From the NCBI RefSeq assembly GCF_020382885.2, contig NC_058511.1:2573501-2637500 (forward strand): DNA of 64,000 bases, read 5' to 3'. The stretch is from Scatophagus argus (Eukaryota; Chordata; Actinopteri; Scatophagidae). The stretch's first letter is position 1, and every line of letters begins with the position of its first letter. The translations under genes were made by a program, and so were the position numbers. Of the stretch, positions 51,109 through 60,596 are shown one piece after another. Below the pieces are notes generated by a model. That model saw only the letters and a list, made by a program, of their open reading frames with translations. It was not told the origin of the DNA and made no database searches.

Positions 51109-51218
51109 AGGAACAGAATGGCTTTGATCCTTTGATGACATCATCACATCCCAATCACATTAAAGCCAAATCATGTCAAACCGACCATTCAGTAAACCCC
51201 GCCCCCGGAACATTGACC

Positions 51219-51263
51219 GTCCAATAGCGGCTTAGCAACTGTAACTAAGCATAGCCAAATGAG
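51219..51263. promoter_or_regulatory. Conserved CCAAT-containing block upstream of array gene 1
   Basis: On the plus strand the block reads GTCCAATAGCGGCTTAGCAAC, then AAGCATAGCCAAATGAG. Copies 2 (56045-56089) and 3 (60597-60640) have the same series, and in copy 3 it is embedded in otherwise diverged sequence. It contains an inverted CCAAT box relative to the gene and an AGCAAC half-site of the RFX type. A GC box (CCCCGCCCCC, 51197-51206) stands next to it in copies 1 and 2. Confidence 0.5.
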
Positions 51264-51589
51264 CAAGCACACAGACGTTGGTAGATTATGATTAGCTGGT
51301 GTTACATTAGCATTCAGTGCTAACCTAATGATATGACTGCTTTTCTCTGTTGACAATCTCTCTCTGTCTGAGAATCTGTCTCTCACATCTTGTTTATATA
51401 TTTGTGATGATGAACAAGCGATGGATGACAAATGACAAATGGCCAGTGACAGATAATGACAGCTAATACGCTGTCCTCCAAAAATGGTGGCGCTGCCTCA
51501 AAATTTTACATGATTTCCTGTCGCCACCAAACTGTTAAACTCTGCACTGTGACGGACACACATACTTTTATATATACAATGTATATATG

Positions 51590-51772
51590 GTTTTACACAT
51601 GTAAATACCTGTTCTTTTAGATTTATACTTTTCTGTTGTTTATCCTATTTTTATATCTTTCACTTTTCTTTCTTGGTTGGGAAAACTGCAAGTGCAATGT
51701 CTGTACGTAAAAGAATTTCCCTTTTGGGATAAATAAAGGAATTCTGATTCTGATTCTGATTTATTGTACTCA
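51590..51772 (+). mobile_element. Non-LTR retrotransposon 3' tail in the unit 1 flank
   Basis: The segment ends with GAATTTCCCTTTTGGGATAA and ATAAAGGAATTCTGATTCTG repeats, the typical end of a fish LINE with a terminal simple repeat. An almost identical copy lies near 56416-56598 in unit 2, so the insertion predates the duplication. Confidence 0.6.
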
Positions 51773-52193
51773 CTTGACTGACCATTGGTGAAATCCAACA
51801 ACCCTCATCAATGGAAGGAAGTCTCTGCTGCTAACTACTGGCACATGAGCTTGTTTTTGGAACCAACAGGCTAAAACTGAGATTTATTTAATTTATAACA
51901 ATAGGAAACAAGAAAACAATTCCCCATAACAATGTCTGAAACCAAAAATCAGGACCTTGGACAGCAGCGGCATAAATGGCTGAATAGATTCAGGACAGAT
52001 GGAGCCAACAGTATGAGTTTACTGCTGCTGATACTGCCAAAAATACTGTGAGCACTTCATTTGTGTTTGTGTTGACTTTGAAAGACAGACTGTACAGCAC
52101 TGACAATCGAAGCTTCATTTTATGTTGTCTTTCAACAACAGATTGTACAGCACTGATAATCATCTGTTTTGTTTATTCATGACAACCGTTTAT

Positions 52194-52866
52194 TTACCCC
52201 CCACTGCACACCACAGTGTAACAGAGCACACTGGCAACCACAGACCGGTAGAACATCCACAGCAGTTTGCTGTAGATGTTGAAAGACCGCAGTGTCCTTA
52301 GGAAGTACAACCTGCTTTGTGTCTTCCCATACAGGTGGCTGGTGTGTGTTGTCCAGTCCAGTTTATTATCCAGCCACAGCCCAAGGTATTTGTATGATTC
52401 CACTGCATCCACCTCAGCTCCCTCTAGCAGAACTGGTCGCGGTCTTGGTCTGGACCTCCCAAAGTCAATGCCCAGCTCCTTAGTCTTAGAGGTGTTGAGC
52501 TGTAGGTGGTTAGTGTAACACCAGGCAGAAAGGTCCCTCACCAGGTCCCTCCTCTCTGTCATCCCTGATGCATCCAACGATGGCTATATCGTCGGCGTCC
52601 TTCTGTATGTGACACAGCTCCAAGTTGTAACAGAAGTCCATGGTGTACAGGGTGTAGAGAAGAGGGGCCTCCCTGTCTCTGCTCCTGAAGGCAGCCTTCT
52701 TCTTGCTGAGGACAGCTTTGACTTCCCGTGTTACCCATGGCTTGTTATTAGGGTAACAGCGGACAGTCTTGACAGGGGAGACCACGCCTGCGCAGGACTT
52801 CAGGTAGTCCGTCAGACAGTGTGTCAGCCCCTCTGTGTCCTCATCATGCAACTGTGAGCACTTCAT
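52194..52866 (-). pseudogene. Internally deleted non-LTR retrotransposon ORF2 fragment, unit 2
   Basis: The minus strand first encodes the linker after the endonuclease domain (PVKTVRCYPNNKPWVTREVK), which jumps after FRSRDRE straight to the reverse transcriptase segment TLYTMDFCYNLELCHIQK. The catalytic-motif remnant ADDIAIVG follows. After a frameshift the C-terminal part continues with LSAWCYTNHLQLNTSKTKEL and ESYKYLGLWLDNKLDWT. Most of the reverse transcriptase domain is absent, so it cannot be active. The family is probably Rex1/L2-like, which is inference. Confidence 0.8.
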
Positions 52867-53237
52867 TTGTGTTTGTGTTGTCTTTGAAAGACAGACTGTA
52901 CAGCACTGACAATCGAAGCTTCATTTTATGTTGTCTTTCAACAACAGATTGTACAGCACTGATAATCATCTGTTTTGTTTATTCATGACAACCGTTTATA
53001 ATGATCCCAGTCACGATAAAATAGAGTTATGGAGTTACCACCACAACTGTATCCTGACTGACATCTACATCTGTACAGCACAGCAGAAGAAAACAGATTT
53101 TGAAAGGGAATTGCCATTGACAACTTTTAATTGTGTTTTTATTTTCTCTCATTTTTTGTTTAATTATTGTTTTATTTATTATTTATTAATTATTGTTTTA
53201 TTTATTATTTATTAATTATTGTTTTATAGTTTAAAAC

Positions 53238-53241
<4 letters not shown>

Positions 53242-53274
<33 letters not shown>

Positions 53275-53308
53275 TATATATAGATAGATATATAGATAGA
53301 TAGATATT
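53242..53308. repeat. AT/GATA microsatellite, unit 2
   Basis: Same structure as in unit 1, with a slightly longer AT tract. Confidence 0.8.
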
Positions 53309-53641
53309 GTATATGGTGTATATGGAGATATATATTCAAGTTTTTTTTTTCCTCCATATGGGAAATGGGAAAAACCGAAGCACTCGGAGAAAACCCCACA
53401 GAGCAGCACAGTGAGCACATGTGTACTTCTCACAGCCAGAAGGTGAAGGTCTGGAACTGAATCGTCACCTTGTCGCTGCGAGGCCACAGTGTTTAACACT
53501 GAGGCACCTGTACCGCTCTGAAACCTGAAGTCCCGCGTCACATCCAGGCTGAACAGTCTGTGCTACCAGCCCGACTGAGGCTGGCAGCACAGGGTGTTCA
53601 GCTGGACGTGAGGCGGGTCCTCGGTTCTCAGTAGACGTTTG

Positions 53642-53739
53642 TCACAGCAGACATTTTGACTTGTCATAGCAGGAGCCAGCATGGACAATACCAGCACCCT
53701 GCAAATGACTCATCTAAGCTGTCAAAATGTCTGCTGTGA
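53642..53739. repeat. 19-bp perfect inverted repeat downstream of array gene 2
   Basis: Identical in sequence and spacing to the element downstream of copy 1. Confidence 0.75.
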
Positions 53740-53807
53740 AAAGGTCTTTCCACTCACTCACCCCGAGACCACAAGTGATCACTCTTAGCGGGGGACGGTG
53801 TTTGTGA

Positions 53808-55820
53808 TCAGTGGTTTGTTAAGGCCTTAAACACACACCGGAAGAATCTTCTGATGCCGGTCTTCTTTGGTGGTGTCAGATGTCTCTTCAGAGCCTTACT
53901 TATGTGTGTGTAAATGAACTCTTCCTGTAACAGCAGGTTTAGTTGGACCAGCCTTACGCTTCCCATGTCCTCACGCAAGTCCTTGTACACCGCCTTGATA
54001 ATCTTCTTAATGTGCTGTGGACTTGTCTTGACCGTAAAGTCAGAGCCTGCCATCTCTGTGAGAAGCGTCTTCTTCAGTGCCGTGATAATGGTTTTGATGA
54101 CATCTAGAGACACATGAACCCACTGATCTTTGAGAATCTGGCTAACCAGACCCGTCACAATAAGATGGCACAGTTTTTCCTGCTCTTGTACTTGGTCAAC
54201 TATGGTTCCACCCGTAGCTTCATCACACTCAGCTGCCTCACCGGCTGTAGGAGCTGGTGCTTCATCACACTCAGCTGCCTCACCGGCTGTAGGAGCTGGT
54301 GCTTCATCACACTCAGCTGCCTCACCGGCTGTAGGAGCTGGCGCTTCATCACACTCAGCTGTTTCATCTGTTGTAAAAACTTCTTTGACCTCAGGGCTCA
54401 AATTGTCTCTTTCCTTCTGTGAACGACCCTCTGTGAGGGCTGGCAGATTGACCGCCTCTCTCTTGATCTTCCTCAGAGTCTTACTCATGGGGCCCCTCTT
54501 TCTCTCCAGTTCTTGTGCCTGCTGGTTGACCCAGTTCCACATCAGCTTCATGAAATAGTCCACTTCGCCGTTGATCAAGTCCATAATTTCCCGCCGTTGT
54601 CCTTTGGGCTGCAGGTTGTGGTACATTAAATTACTTATCCGTTTCTGGATAACTAAGCCTCTGCTGGAAATATCACTGGAAACTTTTTTGTAGAGGCACT
54701 CCTGAGGTGTGTCCTTTCTGTTCTCCTCATTCTCCGGTGGGATCATGCCCTCCACCACCCACTCCACCCCGTCAAGTAGCCTCACCAGTGATGTCTTTTC
54801 AGATGAATAGCAGCGACATTTTATCCTCAGATTGGCCAGAAGTTTAATGGCTGACTCCTTGGCAAACCTGAGCATGAAAAGGGTCTTAATCTTATTTCCC
54901 ACCTTTGTCCAGCAGGATGTTTTGACATTTGATTCAGACTCGCTCTCCATCAGGATGTCCAAAATCCCAGACGCTGCCTCGTCTGTATCGTGGGCGGCGT
55001 TGGACTCAAACTGTTTAAGCTCCTCCATCGGAATGTCCTCAGTGTTGAGAGGGAGGACACTCTGCTCTTCGTCCAGGATGGTCTTGATTATGTCGATGGA
55101 CGCAGAGACGAGGCTTCCCCGAGAGGAAGTTCTTTCAGCTTCTTCCTCTTCCAGAGAACTTACGGGGGTCTCAAACGACAGCCCACCAACCTGCTCCATC
55201 GGCGTTTCCTCGGGCGTCTTCACTTGTTGACCGTTGTTGCCCGTGCAGGTCATCTTAGCTGCAAAGTTCTTCATGACTTTCAGCAGGTGTTTGACCATCG
55301 TCTGAATTCTGCGGGTGGAAGCCTTGGAGGACGTCTTACTTCCGTCGCTGCTGCTGGAAAGCTGGGAGTTCACTCGCTCCGCTACTTCTTCGGCTACCAG
55401 CTGTGTCACTTCCTCTGAGCTCTGGCAACAGATGTCCTCTGGGACACCCATCGCCTCACTCAGAGTCTGTGAAATAGCGTCACCCAGAGACTCGAGGACC
55501 TGCTCTTCAGTTACGGTGACGTCCCTCTGGGATCCGCCAGAGCTTTTGCGTGATTTGGGAGGACTTTGCATCAAGTCGTTCCCCTCTGACATGATCTGTT
55601 TCACAGCTTTAAGAATGCTTCTGGATACGTTATCAATTATATCCACGCACATGTCAGTTATGATGTTTTTAATCTTACTGTCAGCAGAGCCCGATTCCAG
55701 TTTGGCCCACTGCGCTGCCGTCAGCTTGCCCAGGAACACCTGGACAAGTGGGCAAAGAGTCTCCTTTGTGGTCGATGGAAGGGCCTGATCCATCTTCTTT
55801 TCTTCGTTAGTTGAAGTCAT
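53808..55820 (-). CDS. Array gene copy 2: unrecognised helical protein, four 14-residue repeats
   Basis: This copy is nearly identical to copy 1. The protein differences I see are R to Q in the EEQVLESLGDAIS(R/Q)TL segment, K to N in QIMSEG(K/N)D, and the loss of four repeat units. With the ATG at 55820 it is 670 residues; the frame stays open to an upstream ATG at 55973 (721 residues). The reading frame is intact and intronless. Near identity over coding and flanking sequence points to a recent duplication or ongoing gene conversion. Function unknown. Confidence 0.75.
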   Translation of the reverse strand: MTSTNEEKKMDQALPSTTKETLCPLVQVFLGKLTAAQWAKLESGSADSKIKNIITDMCVDIIDNVSRSILKAVKQIMSEGNDLMQSPPKSRKSSGGSQRDVTVTEEQVLESLGDAISQTLSEAMGVPEDICCQSSEEVTQLVAEEVAERVNSQLSSSSDGSKTSSKASTRRIQTMVKHLLKVMKNFAAKMTCTGNNGQQVKTPEETPMEQVGGLSFETPVSSLEEEEAERTSSRGSLVSASIDIIKTILDEEQSVLPLNTEDIPMEELKQFESNAAHDTDEAASGILDILMESESESNVKTSCWTKVGNKIKTLFMLRFAKESAIKLLANLRIKCRCYSSEKTSLVRLLDGVEWVVEGMIPPENEENRKDTPQECLYKKVSSDISSRGLVIQKRISNLMYHNLQPKGQRREIMDLINGEVDYFMKLMWNWVNQQAQELERKRGPMSKTLRKIKREAVNLPALTEGRSQKERDNLSPEVKEVFTTDETAECDEAPAPTAGEAAECDEAPAPTAGEAAECDEAPAPTAGEAAECDEATGGTIVDQVQEQEKLCHLIVTGLVSQILKDQWVHVSLDVIKTIITALKKTLLTEMAGSDFTVKTSPQHIKKIIKAVYKDLREDMGSVRLVQLNLLLQEEFIYTHISKALKRHLTPPKKTGIRRFFRCVFKALTNH
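54217..54367 (-). repeat. Coding 42-bp minisatellite, 4 units, array gene 2
   Basis: Units start at 54217, 54259, 54301 and 54343. The contraction by exactly four units compared with copy 1 accounts for the full 56-residue length difference between the two proteins. Confidence 0.95.
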
Positions 55821-55928
55821 CCTGTTGATTTTTTGTAGTTGCGTATTCACTGTTTCTCGTGTCTCGTGCGAGCGCCGTGAACGTGTTCTGAAAAATTCGG
55901 AACTGAACCCAGCAGAATTTGCGTTCCA

Positions 55929-55934
55929 TTTATA
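55929..55934 (-). promoter_or_regulatory. TATA box of array gene 2
   Basis: Same TATAAATGG context and same distance to the preferred ATG as in copy 1. Confidence 0.6.
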
Positions 55935-56044
55935 AGGAACAGAATGGCTTTGATCCTTTGATGACATCATCACATCCCAATCACATTAAAGCCAAATCAT
56001 GTCAAACCGACCATTCAGTAAACCCCGCCCCCGGAACATTGACC

Positions 56045-56089
56045 GTCCAATAGCGGCTTAGCAACTGTAACTAAGCATAGCCAAATGAG
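56045..56089. promoter_or_regulatory. Conserved CCAAT-containing block upstream of array gene 2
   Basis: Identical to the block upstream of copy 1, with the adjoining GC box. Confidence 0.5.
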
Positions 56090-56415
56090 CAAGCACACAG
56101 ACGTTGGTAGATTATGATTAGCTGGTGTTACATTAGCATTCAGTGCTAACCTAATGATATGACTGCTTTTCTCTGTTGACAATCTCTCTCTGTCTGAGAA
56201 TCTGTCTCTCACATCTTGTTTATATATTTGTGATGATGAACAAGCGATGGATGACAAATGACAAATGGCCAGTGACAGATAATGACAGCTAATACGCTGT
56301 CCTCCAAAAATGGTGGCGCTGCCTCAAAATTTTACATGATTTCCTGTCGCCACCAAACTGTTAAACTCTGCACTGTGACGGACACACATACTTTTATATA
56401 TACAATGTATATATG

Positions 56416-56598
56416 GTTTTACACATGTAAATACCTGTTCTTTTAGATTTATACTTTTCTGTTGTTTATCCTATTTTTATATCTTTCACTTTTCTTTCTT
56501 GGTTGGGAAAACTGCAAGTGCAATGTCTGTACGTAAAAGAATTTCCCTTTTGGGATAAATAAAGGAATTCTGATTCTGATTCTGATTTATTGTACTCA
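56416..56598 (+). mobile_element. Non-LTR retrotransposon 3' tail in the unit 2 flank
   Basis: Near-identical duplicate of the tail in the unit 1 flank, again ending in GATTCTGATT repeats. Confidence 0.6.
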
Positions 56599-57019
56599 CT
56601 TGACTGACCATTGGTGAAATCCAACAACCCTCATCAATGGAAGGAAGTCTCTGCTGCTAACTACTGGCACATGAGCTTGTTTTTGGAACCAACAGGCTAA
56701 AACTGAGATTTATTTAATTTATAACAATAGGAAACAAGAAAACAATTCCCCATAACAATGTCTGAAACCAAAAATCAGGACCTTGGACAGCAGCGGCATA
56801 AATGGCTGAATAGATTCAGGACAGATGGAGCCAACAGTATGAGTTTACTGCTGCTGATACTGCCAAAAATACTGTGAGCACTTCATTTGTGTTTGTGTTG
56901 ACTTTGAAAGACAGACTGTACAGCACTGACAATCGAAGCTTCATTTTATGTTGTCTTTCAACAACAGATTGTACAGCACTGATAATCATCTGTTTTGTTT
57001 ATTCATGACAACCGTTTAT

Positions 57020-57680
57020 TTACCCCCCACTGCACACCACAGTGTAACAGAGCACACTGGCAACCACAGACCGGTAGAACATCCACAGCAGTTTGCTGTA
57101 GATGTTGAAAGACCGCAGTGTCCTTAGGAAGTACAACCTGCTTTGTGTCTTCCCATACAGGTGGCTGGTGTGTGTTGTCCAGTCCAGTTTATTATCCAGC
57201 CACAGCCCAAGGTATTTGTATGATTCCACTGCATCCACCTCAGCTCCCTCTAGCAGAACTGGTCGCGGTCTTGGTCTGGACCTCCCAAAGTCAATGCCCA
57301 GCTCCTTAGTCTTAGAGGTGTTGAGCTGTAGGTGGTTAGTGTAACACCAGGCAGAAAGGTCCCTCCTCTCTGTCATCCCTGATGCATCCAACGATGGCTA
57401 TATCGTCGGCGTCCTTCTGTATGTGACACAGCTCCAAGTTGTGACAGAAGTCCATGGTGTACAGGGTGTAGAGAAGAGGGGCCTCCCTGTCTCTGCTCCT
57501 GAAGGCAGCCTTCTTCTTGCTGAGGACAGCTTTGACTTCCCGTGTTACCCATGGCTTGTTATTAGGGTAACAGCGGACAGTCTTGACAGGGGAGACCACG
57601 CCTGCGCAGGACTTCAGGTAGTCCGTCAGACAGTGTGTCAGCCCCTCTGTGTCCTCATCATGCAACTGTGAGCACTTCAT
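57020..57680 (-). pseudogene. Internally deleted non-LTR retrotransposon ORF2 fragment, unit 3
   Basis: Nearly identical to the fragment in unit 2, including the same internal deletion. It lacks one 12-base direct repeat (CCCTCACCAGGT in unit 2) just before LSAWCYTNHLQ, and it is also frameshifted. Sharing the deletion shows that it was copied with the unit and not inserted independently. Confidence 0.8.
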
Positions 57681-58027
57681 TTGTGTTTGTGTTGTCTTTG
57701 AAAGACAGACTGTACAGCACTGACAATCGAAGCTTCAATTTATGTTGTCTTTCAACAACAGATTGTACAGCACTGATAATCATCTGTTTTGTTTATTCAT
57801 GACAACCGTTTATAATGATCCCAGTCACGATAAAATAGAGTTATGGAGTTACCACCACAACTGTATCCTGACTGACATCTACATCTGTACAGCACAGCAG
57901 AAGAAAACAGATTTTGAAAGGGAATTGCCATTGACAACTTTTAATTGTGTTTTTATTTTCTCTCATTTTTTGTTTAATTATTGTTTTATTTATTATTTAT
58001 TAATTATTGTTTTATAGTTTAAAACCA

Positions 58028-58084
58028 CACACATATATATATATATATACAGTATATATAGATAGATATATAGATAGATAGATA
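58028..58084. repeat. AT/GATA microsatellite, unit 3
   Basis: Shortest AT tract of the three units. Confidence 0.8.
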
Positions 58085-58419
58085 TTGTATATGGTGTATA
58101 TGGAGATATATATTCAAGTTTTTTTTTTCCTCCATATGGGAAATGGGAAAAACCGAAGCACTCGGAGAAAACCCCACAGAGCAGCACAGTGAGCACATGT
58201 GTACTTCTCACAGCCAGAAGGTGAAGGTCTGGAACTGAATCGTCACCTTGTCGCTGCGAGGCCACAGTGTTTAACACTGAGGCACCTGTACCGCTCTGAA
58301 ACCTGAAGTCCCGCGTCACATCCAGGCTGAACAGTCTGTGCTACCAGCCCGACTGAGGCTGGCAGCACAGGGTGTTCAGCTGGACGTGAGGCGGGTCCTC
58401 GGTTCTCAGTAGACGTTTG

Positions 58420-58517
58420 TCACAGCAGACATTTTGACTTGTCATAGCAGGAGCCAGCATGGACAATACCAGCACCCTGCAAATGACTCATCTAAGCTGT
58501 CAAAATGTCTGCTGTGA
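58420..58517. repeat. 19-bp perfect inverted repeat downstream of array gene 3
   Basis: Same arms and same spacing as in the other two units. Confidence 0.75.
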
Positions 58518-58585
58518 AAAGGTCTTTCCACTCACTCACCCCGAGACCACAAGTGATCACTCTTAGCGGGGGACGGTGTTTGTGA

Positions 58586-60352
58586 TCAGTGGTTTGTTAA
58601 GGCCTTAAACACACACCGGAAGAATCTTCTGATGCCGGTCTTCTTTGGTGGTGTCAGATGTCTCTTCAGAGCCTTACTTATGTGTTTGTAAATGCGCTCT
58701 TCCTGTAACAGCAGGTTTAGTTGGACCAGCCTTACGCTTCTCATGTCCTCACGCAAGTCCTTGTACACCGCCTTGATAATCTTCTTAATGTGCTGTGGAC
58801 TTGTCTTGACCGTAAAGTCAGAGCCTGCCATCTCTGTGAGAAGCGTCTTCTTCAGTGCCGTGATAATGGTTTTGATGACATCTAGAGACACATGAACCCA
58901 CTGATCTTTGAGAATCTGGCTAACCAGACCCGTCACAATAAGATGGCACAGTTTTTCCTGCTTTTGTACTTGGTCAACTATGGTTCCACCCGTAGCTTCA
59001 TCACACTCAGCTGCCTCACCGGCTGTAGGAGCTGGCGCTTCATCACACTCAGCTGCCCCATCGGTTGTAGGAGCTGGCGCTTCATCACACTCAGCTGCCT
59101 CACCGGCTGTAGGAGCTGGTGCTTCATCACACTCAGCTGCCTCACCGGCTGTAGGAGCTGGCGCTTCATCGCACTCAGCTGCCCCATCGGTTGTAGGAGC
59201 TGGCGCTTCGTCGCACTCAGCTGCCTCACCGGCTGTAGGAGCTGGTGCTTCATCACACTCAGCTGCCTCACCGGCTGTAGGAGCTGGTGCTTCATCACAC
59301 TCAGCTGTTTCATCTGCTGTAAAAACGTCTTTGACCTCAGGGCTCAAATTGTCTCTTTCCTTCTGTGAACGACCCTCTGTGAGGGCTGGCAGATTGACCG
59401 CCTCTCTCTTGATCTTCCTCAGAGTCTTACTCATGGGGCCCATCTTTCTCTCCAGTTCTTGTGCCTGCTGGTTGACCCAGTTCCACATCAGCTTCATGAA
59501 ATAGTCCACTTCGCCGTTGATCAAGTCCATAATTTCCTGCCGTTGTCCTTTGGGCTGCAGGGTGCTGTACATTAAATTACTTATCCATTTCTGGATAACT
59601 AAGCCTCTGCTGGAAATATCACTGGAAACTTTTTTGTAGAGGCACTCCTGAGGTGTGTCCTTTCTGTTCTCCTCATTCTCCGGTGGGATCATGCCCTCCA
59701 CCACCCACTCCACCCCGTCAAGTAGCCTCACCAGTGATATGTATTGAAATGAATCGCCGCAACATTTTATCTTCAGATTGGCCAGAAGTTTAATGGCTGA
59801 CTGCTTGGCAAATCTGAGCATGAAAAGGGTCTTAATCTTATTTCCCACCTTTGTCCAGCAGGATGTTTTGACATTTGATTCACACTCGCTCTCCAAATTG
59901 TTTTCTTCCATCAGGATGTCCACAATATCAGACGCTGTCTCGTCTGTATCCTGGGTGGCGTTGAACTCAAACTGTTCAAGCTCGTGCAACAGAATGTCCT
60001 CAGCGATGAGAGGGGGGACACTCTGCTCTTCGTCCAGGATGGTCTTGATTATGTCGATGGACGCAGAGATGAAGCCTCCCTGAGAGGAAGTTGTTTCATC
60101 TTCTTCGATTTCCAGAGAACTTATGGGGGTCCCAAACGACAGCCCATCATCCTGCGCCATCTCGATTATGTCGATGGACGCAGAGAAGAGGCTTTCCTGA
60201 GAGGAAATTGTTTCAGCTTCTTCCTCTTCCAGAGAACTTATGGGGGTCTCAAACGACAGCCCACCAACCAGCTCCGTCGGCGTTTCCTCGGGCGTCTTCA
60301 CTTGTTGACCGTTGTTGCCCGTGCTGGTCATGTTAGCTGCAAAGTTCTTCAT
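58586..60352 (-). CDS. Array gene copy 3: 5'-truncated, mosaic member of the family
   Basis: This copy starts at the ATG corresponding to MKNFAA in copies 1 and 2, giving 588 residues, so about 190 residues of the preferred protein are missing. Upstream, similarity ends at TTTTTCAG and the copy joins different sequence, then resumes at the AAAGTCATGAAG word; a TGA stands just before the ATG. The first 200 residues are clearly diverged and contain a duplicated segment of about 40 residues (GLSFETPISSLEEEEAE, then GLSFGTPISSLEIEEDE). The C-terminal two thirds, including an eight-unit 14-residue repeat, are nearly identical to copies 1 and 2. The frame is open throughout, so it may be a functional short isoform or a decaying copy. 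Confidence 0.6.
   Translation of the reverse strand: MKNFAANMTSTGNNGQQVKTPEETPTELVGGLSFETPISSLEEEEAETISSQESLFSASIDIIEMAQDDGLSFGTPISSLEIEEDETTSSQGGFISASIDIIKTILDEEQSVPPLIAEDILLHELEQFEFNATQDTDETASDIVDILMEENNLESECESNVKTSCWTKVGNKIKTLFMLRFAKQSAIKLLANLKIKCCGDSFQYISLVRLLDGVEWVVEGMIPPENEENRKDTPQECLYKKVSSDISSRGLVIQKWISNLMYSTLQPKGQRQEIMDLINGEVDYFMKLMWNWVNQQAQELERKMGPMSKTLRKIKREAVNLPALTEGRSQKERDNLSPEVKDVFTADETAECDEAPAPTAGEAAECDEAPAPTAGEAAECDEAPAPTTDGAAECDEAPAPTAGEAAECDEAPAPTAGEAAECDEAPAPTTDGAAECDEAPAPTAGEAAECDEATGGTIVDQVQKQEKLCHLIVTGLVSQILKDQWVHVSLDVIKTIITALKKTLLTEMAGSDFTVKTSPQHIKKIIKAVYKDLREDMRSVRLVQLNLLLQEERIYKHISKALKRHLTPPKKTGIRRFFRCVFKALTNH
58995..59313 (-). repeat. Coding 42-bp minisatellite, 8 units, array gene 3
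   Basis: Eight 42-base units start at 58995 to 59289. The order of TAGEA and TTDGA variants differs from copy 1, which shows internal rearrangement at the same unit number. Confidence 0.95.
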
Positions 60353-60440
60353 GACTTTCAGTGAGAGGAAATGAGCTGAAATACTGAAGTATAATAATAC
60401 TGAAAAATTCGGAACTGAAGTTATGTTGGAATTTGGCTCT

Positions 60441-60472
60441 TATTTATAATGGATGCATCAAAGGAACGTTCC
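60441..60472 (-). promoter_or_regulatory. TATA box of array gene 3 with adjacent GGAACGTTCC palindrome
   Basis: TATAAATA stands at 60448-60441 on the minus strand. GGAACGTTCC (60463-60472) lies about 15 bases upstream and contains the nGAAnnTTCn arrangement of a minimal heat-shock element. Copies 1 and 2 have the TATA box but not the palindrome. Any heat-shock role is conjecture. Confidence 0.45.
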
Positions 60473-60596
60473 AGCGCCTTTGATCTTTGATGGACTCTGA
60501 GACTTCATAGCACAAAACAAAACAAAAAACTTTGATCCCTGAGTTATGTCACTGCATTCCACCCCCCCAGCAACAGCCCACCACCAAGCAGCGATT

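Noticed and set aside
50995-51147. The first 51 codons of the longest frame of array gene 1
   Set aside because: A TATA box lies inside it and copy 3 does not keep it as coding sequence, so I did not include it in the CDS.
51189-51431. Minus-strand 80-codon frame in the array 5' flank, present in two copies
   Set aside because: It covers the CCAAT and GC-box promoter region, and its repetition reflects unit duplication only.
52194-52866. An active retrotransposon
   Set aside because: Most of the reverse transcriptase domain is deleted and the remainder is frameshifted.
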